DNA of 16,438 nucleotides, from contig CAKRYM010000016.1 in the NCBI GenBank assembly GCA_934427095.1, positions 1-16,438 on the forward strand, read 5' to 3'. The first letter of the stretch is position 1; each line of letters starts with the position of its first letter. Shown here in pieces: positions 1-8,200 of this stretch. Both the position numbers and the translations under genes were made by a program. The notes below the pieces were generated by a model. That model was given only the letters and a program-made list of their open reading frames with translations. It made no database searches and was not told where the DNA came from. Source of the stretch: an uncultured Bacillota bacterium (GTDB lineage: Bacteria > Bacillota > Dehalobacteriia > UBA4068).

Positions 1-2050
1 TTACGGTGCGGGTTTCTCCTTCTGGATGGAGCGTAGCCAAAGCCCAATCGGGCACGCTGACCTTTTCTCCTACCGTACTCTTCCAGGTATAAAGCTCTTT
101 CCACTGGCTTCCACTCACACGGCCATAAGCGGTATAGGACTGGCAGAGCAGGGTTTGGGCATCCAGGCGATACAAATAGCGGTAAGCGGAAGTTTGGCTG
201 ACCACGGTGCTGACCCCATCCTTGCTCCAGGCGGCAGTCAGTTTTTCCGTGGGGAGAATATGACAAGAAAGGGTATTTTTCAGCGCTTCCTCTTCTTCTG
301 CATACTGACCAGGTAACAGCCCCAGCAGGGCGGTACGGCCGTCAGCCAACAATAAGCAGCCTTCCCCGTCGCCCAGCCAAAGGGTGCTGTCATCCTTTTC
401 GTAACGGAGCAGGGAGAGGCCATCTTCACTTTGGCTACCCATGTAAACGGTTAAGCCAGGGGTGTCCTCTCCGGGCACATATTGTACCGTGGTGGTAATG
501 GGGTTTTGGTTGAGCAAGGTGTCAGGATCATTAGCTTGGGCAATTCCCTCTATGCTGTAGAGGGGTTCTGCATCCGTGGTGCAAATCAACACCGTGCCGC
601 TGTTTTCCTCATAAATTACCTGGAAGCCGTAAATCTCCGCCAAGTCCGCTAAGGCATAATAATTGGCATCGTTTACGGTATACGCGCTGACTTGGCAGAG
701 TTCATCATCAGCGAACAATACCCATTTGCAAGCCTGGGCTTGCCCATTGGCCGTAGGGGTAAAAGGCGTTTCATCCAGGCTGTAACGGCCGCCTCTTTCC
801 GTATAAACGGCCTTGGCATAAGGATTATATTCCAAGCTAAAGCCGTTGGCAGTGCCTTGTAAGAGCTTAGCTAAGTCCCGTAAGCCCACGTAATTTTGGC
901 CGTTGATGTGATAAGCGAACAGATCCACCGGTTCCCCGTTCAGATAAAAGGAAACGTGGCTCTGCTGGCAGGCAATCCCTGTTGGAGCAGGGGTGGTTTG
1001 GCTAATACGGATAGCGCCGACGGCTTCCCCTTGTCGGTTGGCAGGGTAGCTGCCCGTATAGGTTTCTCCATTGGCTAAGGTCAATTCCCCTTCTTTTACG
1101 GACAAGGTCGCCATGTCGCAGCCAGCCAAGGTGAGGCCTTGCACAGCCAAAATGCTGCAAGCGTTCAAGGGGCCGATGATTTGTGCGTCGCTATTGGTAA
1201 AGGTGGCTTTGCCTAAGACCAGCAGGGAATCTGCTCCGCTGCTGATATCCAAAGTGCTGCCGTTTACGGTCATATTCCCGTTGATTTTCACCAGGGGACC
1301 CTGGGCTTCTGGTGCAGACAAGGTGAAGCTGCTGGCCGTTATGGTCCAGTTGCCGGTTAAGGCGATCACAGGCTGGGTTTCATCCGGCGTATAGGTCAAG
1401 TCCGTCTTAATCAGGGAAAAATCCTGGGCGGAAAGATGTCCGGTGAGGGCGGCCTGACTATTGTCTAAGGTCAAGCTGCCGGTCAAGGCCAGGACGGCTT
1501 GGCCAGACAGAGCCAAATTTGCCCCATAAAATTCAGCGGAACCAGCCTGGATGGCGGTGTTGCCGTTGAAGGTATAGGAGAGGTTTTCCCCCTCCACGCT
1601 AGGGGCGGTTAAACCAGTACCTGCGGTGATAGAAAGGGCGGTATCCTTTAACAGCAAGCTGCTGCCAGCGGAAATCCCCACGCCTTCTGGTAAATCCACG
1701 ACCAAGCTACCACCGGAGAGGACGATTTTCCCTTCCCCTAAGATGGCTGTGGAAAAGTCACCATGGATATTCACTTCGCCGCTAAGGCGAATGGTCAAAT
1801 CCGTAGGCGCGTAAATCCCGCTGCCCGTTGGAGCAGGGGTGGTAATGGTGCAGGAAGAAAGAGTAAGGGTTTGGGTAATGGTATCGTAACTTGCGCTACC
1901 GTCTCCAAAAATATCCCCGGCGTTTTCTGCTGTGACCGCTGTGCCATTGACCCAAAGCAAGGGCTCGTTTGCGGTTTCTTCCCCCATGGCCGGCAGGGCA
2001 AAAACCAGTAAAAGCAAGATAGCGGCAAATAGGGCAAAGAAACGTTTCAT
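1..2050 (-). CDS. Secreted beta-solenoid / stalk-domain protein, 3' end outside the window
   Basis: The frame reads open from ATG 2050 to the left edge (683 codons, no stop), so the C-terminus is missing. GGGAGG lies about 8 nt before the ATG. Residues 1-23 (MKRFFALFAAILLLLVFALP...) form a clear Sec signal peptide. Residues about 30-350 are short repeated strands rich in G, T, S, L and N with alternating hydrophobic residues (for example LTLDNSQAALTGHL), as in right-handed beta-solenoids. Residues about 366-500 carry two stalk-type (copper-amine-oxidase N-terminal-like) repeats: NGQNYVGLRDLAKLL and NDANYYALADLAEIYGFQV. The last ~180 residues are less clear; YRYLYRLDAQTLLCQSYTAYG resembles LolA/RseB-type folds, a guess only. 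TTPAPTG occurs at both ends of the solenoid and may be a linker. Inferred role: extracellular or cell-wall-associated protein; substrate unknown. It has its own promoter, divergent from nudF. Confidence 0.85.
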   Translation of the reverse strand, partial: MKRFFALFAAILLLLVFALPAMGEETANEPLLWVNGTAVTAENAGDIFGDGSASYDTITQTLTLSSCTITTPAPTGSGIYAPTDLTIRLSGEVNIHGDFSTAILGEGKIVLSGGSLVVDLPEGVGISAGSSLLLKDTALSITAGTGLTAPSVEGENLSYTFNGNTAIQAGSAEFYGANLALSGQAVLALTGSLTLDNSQAALTGHLSAQDFSLIKTDLTYTPDETQPVIALTGNWTITASSFTLSAPEAQGPLVKINGNMTVNGSTLDISSGADSLLVLGKATFTNSDAQIIGPLNACSILAVQGLTLAGCDMATLSVKEGELTLANGETYTGSYPANRQGEAVGAIRISQTTPAPTGIACQQSHVSFYLNGEPVDLFAYHINGQNYVGLRDLAKLLQGTANGFSLEYNPYAKAVYTERGGRYSLDETPFTPTANGQAQACKWVLFADDELCQVSAYTVNDANYYALADLAEIYGFQVIYEENSGTVLICTTDAEPLYSIEGIAQANDPDTLLNQNPITTTVQYVPGEDTPGLTVYMGSQSEDGLSLLRYEKDDSTLWLGDGEGCLLLADGRTALLGLLPGQYAEEEEALKNTLSCHILPTEKLTAAWSKDGVSTVVSQTSAYRYLYRLDAQTLLCQSYTAYGRVSGSQWKELYTWKSTVGEKVSVPDWALATLHPEGETRTV

Positions 2051-2094
2051 GTTGGGGCCTCCCTCATCCTTTTTCAAAAAAACCAGATAGGAAT

Positions 2095-2122
2095 ATTATA
2101 CCATTCCCCCTGGGGAAAGCAA
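2095..2122 (-). promoter_or_regulatory. Promoter of the secreted stalk-domain protein
   Basis: On the minus strand TATAAT (2095-2100) is preceded by TGG, giving a perfect extended -10 (TGGTATAAT). A weak -35 (TTGCTT, 2117-2122) lies 16 bp upstream. The start would fall about 2088, leaving a leader of roughly 38 nt before the ATG. Assigned by pattern only. Confidence 0.6.
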
Positions 2123-2219
2123 GAGGATGCGAGGCCAAAGTAAAGAAAAATTTCTGTTAAATCATAGGGTTATAGTGGGAAGTTTTAGGAAGCTGGGGTT
2201 TTGCTTTGGCGAAGGAAAA

Positions 2220-2248
2220 TTGCATTCTTTTGCTGGCTGTGCTATGAT
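2220..2248 (+). promoter_or_regulatory. Promoter of nudF (possibly nudF-ahcY)
   Basis: TTGCAT (2220-2225), a 17-bp spacer and TATGAT (2243-2248), the latter preceded by TGC to make an extended -10. It lies 37 bp before the chosen nudF start, which supports that start over upstream alternatives. No clear promoter was seen in the 76 bp between nudF and ahcY, so this one may serve both. Confidence 0.6.
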
Positions 2249-2285
2249 AAGAAGTAACGTGAAAAAGGAAAAGGAGCCGAGACCA

Positions 2286-2843
2286 ATGGGGGAGCAAAAA
2301 GAAAAAACCCTTTCTTCCCAGCGGATATTCACAGGGAAAATTCTCACCTTATATCATGACCAGGTGGAGCTGCCCAATGGCAACACGGCCAGCCGAGAAC
2401 TGGTGCGGCATCACGGGGCAGTATGCATTGTCCCCCTGACTCAGGACGAGCAGGTGGTTATGGAAAAGCAATACCGTTATCCTGTGGACCAGGTGATTTG
2501 GGAAATCCCCGCGGGAAAATTGGAACCCGGGGAAAAGGACCCCTTGCTGGCTGCCAAACGGGAATTAGCGGAAGAAACCGGCGCAATAGCGGAAGAATGG
2601 CTGGATATGGGCTTATATTATCCTGCTTGCGCCTATTGTGACGAAGGTATCCGCATGTATATGGCCAAGGGGCTGACCTTTGGGGAGCGTCACTTGGACC
2701 AGGACGAATTTTTAGACGTGGAATTGGTACCTTTGCGGGAAATGGTAGAAGCGGTCTTAGCAGGAAAAATCCCTGATTTAAAGACCCAAGCCGCTTTGCT
2801 TAGGGCTTGGCTCATCTTGCACCCCGGGGAATTGGCCAAATAG
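2286..2843 (+). CDS. nudF: ADP-ribose pyrophosphatase, Nudix family
   Basis: 185 residues. By family, hydrolyses ADP-ribose to AMP and ribose-5-phosphate in the cytoplasm, clearing reactive ADP-ribose. The Nudix box is at residues 77-100, from GKLEPGE to RELAEETGA, preceded by the typical IWEIPAG. A proline (P113 in LYYPACAYCDEGI) follows the box at the position usual for this subfamily. There is one residue more than usual between the GX5E half and the REUXEEXGU half (eight instead of seven). Length fits the 170-210 residue family. The ATG at 2286 is chosen because AGGAG (2272-2276) sits 9 nt upstream and the predicted promoter lies just before; the same frame stays open back to 2127 but has no ribosome site and would start upstream of the promoter. 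ahcY follows 76 bp downstream on the same strand. Confidence 0.88.
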   Translation: MGEQKEKTLSSQRIFTGKILTLYHDQVELPNGNTASRELVRHHGAVCIVPLTQDEQVVMEKQYRYPVDQVIWEIPAGKLEPGEKDPLLAAKRELAEETGAIAEEWLDMGLYYPACAYCDEGIRMYMAKGLTFGERHLDQDEFLDVELVPLREMVEAVLAGKIPDLKTQAALLRAWLILHPGELAK

Positions 2844-2878
2844 TGGGAAAGAAAACAGAGAAACCATAACCGATAACG

Positions 2879-2906
2879 GATAAAAGATAAAAGATAAAGG
2901 ATAAAG
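2879..2906 (+). repeat. Tandem heptamer GATAAAR x4 before ahcY
   Basis: Two copies of GATAAAA (2879-2892) are followed directly by two of GATAAAG (2893-2906); a degenerate fifth (CGATAAC) precedes them. The array ends at the AAGGAAGG ribosome binding site of ahcY. Such short tandem repeats can change copy number by slippage, which here would alter leader length but not the reading frame. Confidence 0.85.
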
Positions 2907-2919
2907 GAAGGAAAATCAT

Positions 2920-4134
2920 ATGACCAATAGCGGCCGGCAAAAAATCGACTGGGCCAGGAGCTATATGCCCTTGCTGAACGGAATCAAAGAGGACTTTACC
3001 GCTAAGCGGCCTTTTCAAGGACTGCGCATTGCCATGTCTATTCATCTGGAGGCCAAAACCGCTTGGCTGGCCTATGTGCTGCGGGCAGGCGGCGCAGAAG
3101 TGACCTGCACAGGCTGTAACCCCTTGTCCACCCAGGACGATATCGCAGCCGCCTTAAGAGAGGACGGCTTTACGGTCTATGCCAAGCATGGGGCCTCTAT
3201 GGCGGAATATGAGGAGCATTTGTTGTCTACCTTAGCCGTACATCCCCATCTCATCATTGATGACGGCGGGGATTTGACTGCTCTGCTCCATGGCGAGGCC
3301 AAAGACTACCGGGATCAGCTCATCGGCGGTTGTGAAGAAACCACCACCGGCATTATGCGCTTAAAGGCCTTGGCTCGTTTGGGGCAGTTGGCTTACCCCA
3401 TGCTGAACATCAATGACGCGGATATGAAACATTTATTTGATAACCGTTACGGCACCGGGCAATCCACCTTGACCGCCATCATGGCTGTGACCAATTTGAC
3501 CTTGGCTTCCCGTACTGTGGTGGTGTCGGGCTATGGCTGGTGCGGCAGAGGCTTTGCGGATCGGGTCCGGGGCTTGGGCGCTCGGGTCATTGTGACAGAG
3601 ATTGACCCGGTAAAAGCCATTGAAGCCGTGATGGATGGGTTTACGGTTTTACCCATGGAGGAAGCGGCGCCTTTGGGGGATATTTTCGTCACTTTGACTG
3701 GCTGCAAGGATGTGATTACCAAACAGCATATGGAAAAGATGAAAGACGGGGTATTGTTGGCCAATTCCGGTCATTTTGACGTGGAAATCAATAAAGAGGA
3801 TTTGCAGTCTTTGGCCAAGAAAATCTGGCAGCAAAAGCCGGACATTACCGGCTATGCCTTAGCAGACGGCAGGGTCATCAACCTCTTGGCCGAAGGCCGG
3901 CTGGTGAACTTAGCCGCGGGCATGGGGCATCCGGTGGAAATTATGGATATGAGCTTCGCTTTGCAAGCTAGAGGCTTGGAATATATGGCGAAAACAGGGA
4001 AAACCTTAGCCCCCGGGGTATATCCATTGCCCAGGGAAATCGACCAAGCCATTGCCAGACAAAAGCTGGCCGCTTTGGGCCTGGCCATTGATACGCTGAC
4101 CCCAGAGCAGCACAAGTATTATTATTGCGAATAA
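2920..4134 (+). CDS. ahcY: Adenosylhomocysteinase (S-adenosylhomocysteine hydrolase), short type
   Basis: 404 residues. By family, an NAD-dependent cytoplasmic enzyme that reversibly splits S-adenosylhomocysteine to adenosine and homocysteine, relieving product inhibition of methyltransferases. Visible motifs: SIHLEAKTAWL (40-50), IIDDGGDLT (112-120), EETTTGIMRL (139-148), the substrate-site lysine and aspartate in ADMKHLFDNRYGTGQST (K170, D174), the Rossmann loop GYGWCGRG (204-211) and NSGHFDVEI. The NRYGTGQS form and the C-terminus HKYYYCE, without the KPDHYRY tail of the eukaryotic/proteobacterial enzyme, place it with the ~400-425 residue archaeal/Thermotoga type. Some members of that group (Methanocaldococcus) prefer S-inosylhomocysteine, so the exact substrate is open. 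AAGGAAGG (2904-2911) sits 8 nt before the ATG. It probably shares a transcript with nudF. No terminator is recognisable after its stop. Confidence 0.93.
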   Translation: MTNSGRQKIDWARSYMPLLNGIKEDFTAKRPFQGLRIAMSIHLEAKTAWLAYVLRAGGAEVTCTGCNPLSTQDDIAAALREDGFTVYAKHGASMAEYEEHLLSTLAVHPHLIIDDGGDLTALLHGEAKDYRDQLIGGCEETTTGIMRLKALARLGQLAYPMLNINDADMKHLFDNRYGTGQSTLTAIMAVTNLTLASRTVVVSGYGWCGRGFADRVRGLGARVIVTEIDPVKAIEAVMDGFTVLPMEEAAPLGDIFVTLTGCKDVITKQHMEKMKDGVLLANSGHFDVEINKEDLQSLAKKIWQQKPDITGYALADGRVINLLAEGRLVNLAAGMGHPVEIMDMSFALQARGLEYMAKTGKTLAPGVYPLPREIDQAIARQKLAALGLAIDTLTPEQHKYYYCE

Positions 4135-4169
4135 GACGCAGCAAAGAAAAACCAGCCCTCTAGTTGTCA

Positions 4170-4301
4170 TCAATTTCGTATTGGGTGTTCAGCAACCACT
4201 TCATTTGCCATTTTTTCATAAGCAGCAAGGTCCTTGATGAATTGCAAGATTAAACCGGTATCTTTCCGTTCGGCGTATCGAAAAGTAAGTTCTTTCTGCA
4301 T
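4170..4301 (-). pseudogene. Truncated GNAT acetyltransferase (N-terminal remnant)
   Basis: A 43-residue reading frame with a perfect GGAGG (4310-4314) before its ATG. Residues 4-37 (TFRYAERKDTGLILQFIKDL, then AAYEKMANEVVA) match the first beta strand and helix alpha1 of small GNAT N-acetyltransferases, which normally run to about 150 residues. After EVVA the frame gives only EHPIRN and stops, 35 bp from the end of convergent ahcY, so the acetyl-CoA-binding region is gone. This looks like a deletion that removed the 3' two-thirds of the gene and perhaps ahcY's terminator. The same frame is open upstream to 4409 (starting MLHKEVIFLGFCHHADKQLK) but lacks a ribosome site and is not recognisable. 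It could still be translated as a small peptide. Confidence 0.65.
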
Positions 4302-4458
4302 CTTGATAACCTCCATGGATGTTTCTTCCTCTGGGATAAATCGTGTGATCTTTAGTTGCTTATCCGCATGATGACAAAAGCCAAGGAAGATCACTTCTTT
4401 GTGCAGCATCTCCCTTGGGCTTCACTTGCCTTTATGTAGATGGGATTTCCTAAGGCCT
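4302..4458. other. Intergenic, probably decayed sequence
   Basis: About 157 bp between the GNAT remnant and the small cysteine-rich gene. Short open frames exist on the minus strand (for example TVKALGNPIYIKASEAQG at about 4425-4475) but they overlap the neighbouring gene or lack ribosome sites, and none is recognised. No hairpin with a T tract was found. Confidence 0.4.
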
Positions 4459-4638
4459 TTACTGTTTGCGGGCCAGCTCATATTCGGCATTAAAGGAATA
4501 ATAGGGGCAATCGTTATAATTTCCCCGGAGAAAACGCTCCATCTCGTCCTGATCTAAGCCTACCACACAGGTGTAACAGCCGTATTCCTCATCGTACTCG
4601 AAATTGCTACAATCATCACAGCGAGAAATTTTGCCCAT
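4459..4638 (-). CDS. Small cysteine-rich protein, DUF6472-like
   Basis: 59 residues, too short for most ORF filters but well supported. ATG 4638 has AGGAG (4646-4650) 7 nt upstream, and it starts only 15 nt after the stop of the upstream phosphodiesterase gene, so the two are almost certainly co-transcribed. The protein begins MGKISRCDDCSNFEYDEEYG and has C7xxC10, C21xxC24 and a further C44 in DCPYY, followed by an acidic/aromatic tail ending ELARKQ. The spacing and the segment DEMERFLRGNYNDCPYY resemble the DUF6472 family of short Clostridia proteins as I remember it. Four or five cysteines in paired CxxC suggest a bound zinc or iron-sulfur centre; this is inference. Function unknown. Confidence 0.8.
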   Translation of the reverse strand: MGKISRCDDCSNFEYDEEYGCYTCVVGLDQDEMERFLRGNYNDCPYYSFNAEYELARKQ

Positions 4639-4653
4639 ATGTATTCTCCTTTC

Positions 4654-5187
4654 TTAAGCCAAGGCAGGCAGGGTAAAGGTCATAAAAGGTTCCCCGGCTA
4701 AAGTCAACCACTGGAAAACCCCGTCCGCATACCAAAGAAAACTGTTTTGGCTATTGCCCCTAGGAAAGCTTAAGGAGCCGGGGTTTAGCCGATACCAGCC
4801 CTGATGCTCCTCCACCTGGGGGATATGGGTATGCCCTGTGAGAAAAACCAGGTGAGCTGGTTGTTTCTCTGGGATGAATTGATGACCGTGAGCCAGGACA
4901 AAATGCCAACCGTCCACCAGCAGGCTTTGGGTATCCTCCAGCATGGGAAAGGCAAAACGGAATTGGTCCCCCATGCGGTCACAATTACCTTTGACCGGCA
5001 AAATTCGGTCAGCCAAGGGGTTGAGCTGGCTATCCACCGGCGGAAAATCCTCTGCGTCATAGGAGCCATGATACAACAAATCCCCCAATAGCAGCAGGCG
5101 GTCCGGGTTTTTCTGTTTCACCTGTTGGAGGAGGGCGGCGCAGCACTGGGTATGACCGTGAATGTCCGAAGCAATAATCAGTCGCAT
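4654..5187 (-). CDS. yfcE: YfcE-type metallophosphoesterase (phosphodiesterase)
   Basis: 177 residues, a full-length calcineurin-like phosphoesterase of the YfcE/MJ0936 group. The metal-binding motifs are in order: SDIHG (7-11, D8 and H10), LLGDLLYHG (33-41, D36), GNCD (67-70), LAHGHQ (98-103) and TGHTHIPQ (117-124). These hold two metal ions, usually Mn. E. coli YfcE hydrolyses phosphodiester model substrates in vitro; the natural substrate is not known. The ATG at 5187 is taken because AAGGAGGG (5193-5200) lies just upstream; the frame extends 13 codons further but would start within the leader. First gene of a unit with the small CxxC protein, with its own extended -10 promoter. Confidence 0.9.
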   Translation of the reverse strand: MRLIIASDIHGHTQCCAALLQQVKQKNPDRLLLLGDLLYHGSYDAEDFPPVDSQLNPLADRILPVKGNCDRMGDQFRFAFPMLEDTQSLLVDGWHFVLAHGHQFIPEKQPAHLVFLTGHTHIPQVEEHQGWYRLNPGSLSFPRGNSQNSFLWYADGVFQWLTLAGEPFMTFTLPALA

Positions 5188-5216
5188 AGAAACCCTCCTT
5201 TCCCTTCTTTTTTGCC

Positions 5217-5245
5217 AGTATAACACCTTTTAGAAATAAAGTAAA
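5217..5245 (-). promoter_or_regulatory. Promoter of the yfcE / CxxC-protein unit
   Basis: Minus-strand TTTACT (5240-5245), 17-bp spacer, TATACT (5217-5222) preceded by TGT (extended -10). The -35 lies in the T-rich tail of the RND operon terminator, so termination of one unit and initiation of the next share the same DNA. Confidence 0.65.
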
Positions 5246-5280
5246 GAAACGCCCGTAGGCTTAGACCTACGGGCGTTTGG
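5240..5280 (-). terminator. Rho-independent terminator of the MFP-RND operon
   Basis: A perfect 13-bp stem (5247-5259 with 5266-5278, AAACGCCCGTAGG) and 6-nt loop. On the minus strand it is followed by TTTCTTTACTTTATTTC. It begins 9 bp after the RND stop codon. Confidence 0.88.
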
Positions 5281-5286
5281 TTAAGA

Positions 5287-8200
5287 TCAGGGCTCCAATG
5301 GATCTACCTTCTGCAAAGGAGAAAGGGTATCCTCAGAAAGAACAAGGGAAATTTCCTCGGCTTTCTTTTTCTTGCCCCAAGGCCAACCTTTATATTTTCT
5401 CTTCTTTTTCTGTTTATCGGGGTTTTTATCAAACACCAAGTAGAAGGAGGGCATCATCAGCAAGACCAGCAACGTGGAAGCGGTCAAGCCGCCGATGATC
5501 ACAATGGCCATCCCCCGCAGCATGGCCGCGGTGCCTGTGGCAAAGACCATGGGGATCATGCCCAAGATCGTGGTCAAGGAAGTCATCAAAATAGGGCGCA
5601 GGCGGCGTTTACCGCTGTTGATTAAGGCTTCTTCCCGAGCCATACCCTTGCTACGCAGCACATTGGCATAGTCTACCAGCAAGATACCGTTGTTCACCAC
5701 GATGCCCACCATCATCATAAAGCCCATTAGGGAAATTAGGCTTAAGGCATCCCCAGTTAAGCGCAGTAGCAGGAAGCTACCGATTAAGGAGAAGGGAATG
5801 CTCATCATCACCATGAGAGAGAAACGGACGGATTCAAACTGCATGGCCATGACCAGGAAAACCAGGAATAAGGCCACAAAAATGGATTTCCCCATTTGGG
5901 CTAATTCCTCATTCATCATATCATCCATCATACTGGTGGTTTGCTGTACCCCTTCTGGTAAAGACAAATCCTGCATGAGCAAGGCCGCTTGCTGGGCGAC
6001 TTGCACCTGATCGTCCAGAGAGGAATTGGCCGTGATGGTTAGCTGATATACGCCATCAGTACGATTACGCATCTGCATGGCTTCCCCATATTCTACGGTA
6101 GCAATATCCCGCAGGGGAACATAGGTGCCGTAATTGGTGGGAATGGTTTTATCCATCAGGGCCCAGATATCGGTATAAATTCCTTCTGGATATTCCAGCA
6201 CAATGTCGTATTCTTCGCCGCTATTGGTGATCGTAGCTGCGGTTAAGCCGCTTAAGGTGTAGTAAAGATCCATGGCTACTTGGGCAGCGGTAAGACCATT
6301 GCTCATCGCGAGCAGGGGATCGATATGAATATCAATGGTGGTGGCAGAAGCAGAGGCCTCCGAAGACACCCGGGTTACGCCGGGAATACTGGCTAAGGCG
6401 TCCTCCACCATAAGACCGCCTTCCCGTAAAGCGTCGATATCCGTGCTTTCTAAGGTCACGGTGGTTTGGCTCATCATGCCAGTAAACATACTGTATGAGC
6501 TGTAAGCCTGAATATCCAAATCTATCCCGCTGACATTGGCCAAGGCCTCCTGGTAAATGGCGACGGATTCATCGCTGCTCCGTTTATTCCCATCCGCCCG
6601 GTAGCAGGTGAAGGAAGCGCTATTGTCGCTGATGGTCAAGTCATAATCGCTAAAGGTTTCATCCTGGGCGATCATTTCCTCAATAAAGCCCACTTCTTCA
6701 TCAATGGTGGCAAGAGAAGTGCCGGCGCGGAATTTGGCAGTAATGGTCATATGCCCTTCATCTGTGGAAGGGATGAGCTCCAAATTCATGGTAAAGAGCA
6801 AAGCAATGGATAGGATCAGCAAACCCACGGTAATGGCCACAATACGGAATTTCTGCTGAATATGCCGGTGCATAAAGCGGTCATATTTCACCGTCAGCCA
6901 GATCACAAAGCGGTTCACGGGGATATGTTTTTTGGCTTTCGGCTGCAAGCGGGTAAAGCACAGGGGGACCACAGTCAAAGAAGCCAAGAGCGAGGCGAAC
7001 ATGGTGATGACCACCACCCAGGAAAACTCCCCGTACATTTCCGCGGCCATATCGCTTAAAAAGAGAATAGGCAGATACACGACCACCGTAGTAATGGTGG
7101 AAGCGGTGATGGAGGTCATGACGGAATCCGCCCCCACTTGAGCGGCCTGGGCATAAGCCAAGAGACTATTGGGATCATATAGATCTCCGCCAGGTAAGGC
7201 TTCATAACCCAAGGCTGTGTGATCCTGCTCCTCCTTTTGCCGGAAGCAGCTTTCCAGTACTACAATGGAGCAGTCCACAATCATGCCGATACAGATAATC
7301 ATGGCCATGGCGGTGATAACGTTCAAGGAAAAATTGAGCAAATTCATCATGGCCAAGGACGCCAGTACAGACAAGGGCATGGAGCTGCCTACGATCAGGG
7401 AGGCCTTGAAATCCCCAAAGAAGAGGAATAGCACCAGCATGGCAAAGAGCACCCCTAAAGCCAAGGACTGGGCAATGGATTTTAAGGCGGCTTTGATGAT
7501 ATCCGAGCCGTCATAGCTCACCAGTAAGGACACGGCGTCATTTTGCTGTCCCAACCGGTCTAAGGTGGCGATAATTTCTTTGGCTGCACCTACAGTACTA
7601 GCAGCCTGTCGTTTGGTCACAGAAAGGAGCACGCAATCTTGACCGTCGTAACGGCTGATGCTGGCCGCGTCCCTGGTCCCCCAATTGACTTCCGCCACGT
7701 CGCTTAAGGTAATGGTGGCGCCAGTGGCGGTAATTAAGGGAATGCTCTGGATTTCGCTTAAGGAAGAGATGGCGCCGCTACTGCTGACGCTAAGCTCCTG
7801 CGAACCGGCATTGACGCTGCCCGCGGGGATTTGGAAATCCATGGCCGTAATGTAATTGGCCACGCTGCTCATGGTCAAGCCATATTGTTGTAGGGCTTCC
7901 TCATCCAAGGTCACCTGAATATAGGTTTCGTCCCCGCCGGAAACATCCACTTTGGCTACATCGGTGATACTTTCCAATTCCGGCACTACCGTATCTTCCA
8001 CATAATTGAGCAGATCCGTATCTCCCTGGTTAATGGCAGCAACCACCACCGTGGGCAATTCATTCACGGAAATCTGCATAATGGTAGGGTCGCTGGCATC
8101 CTCCGGCAAGGTGGAAGAAATAATGTCCAAGGCAGCCCGAAGATCAATATAGGCCTCATTAATATCCACGTCATAATCATAGGTAAACATGACCATGGAA

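Noticed and set aside
2127..2285. N-terminal extension of the Nudix protein
   Set aside because: No ribosome site at 2127, the predicted promoter lies downstream of it, and the extra residues are not Nudix-like.
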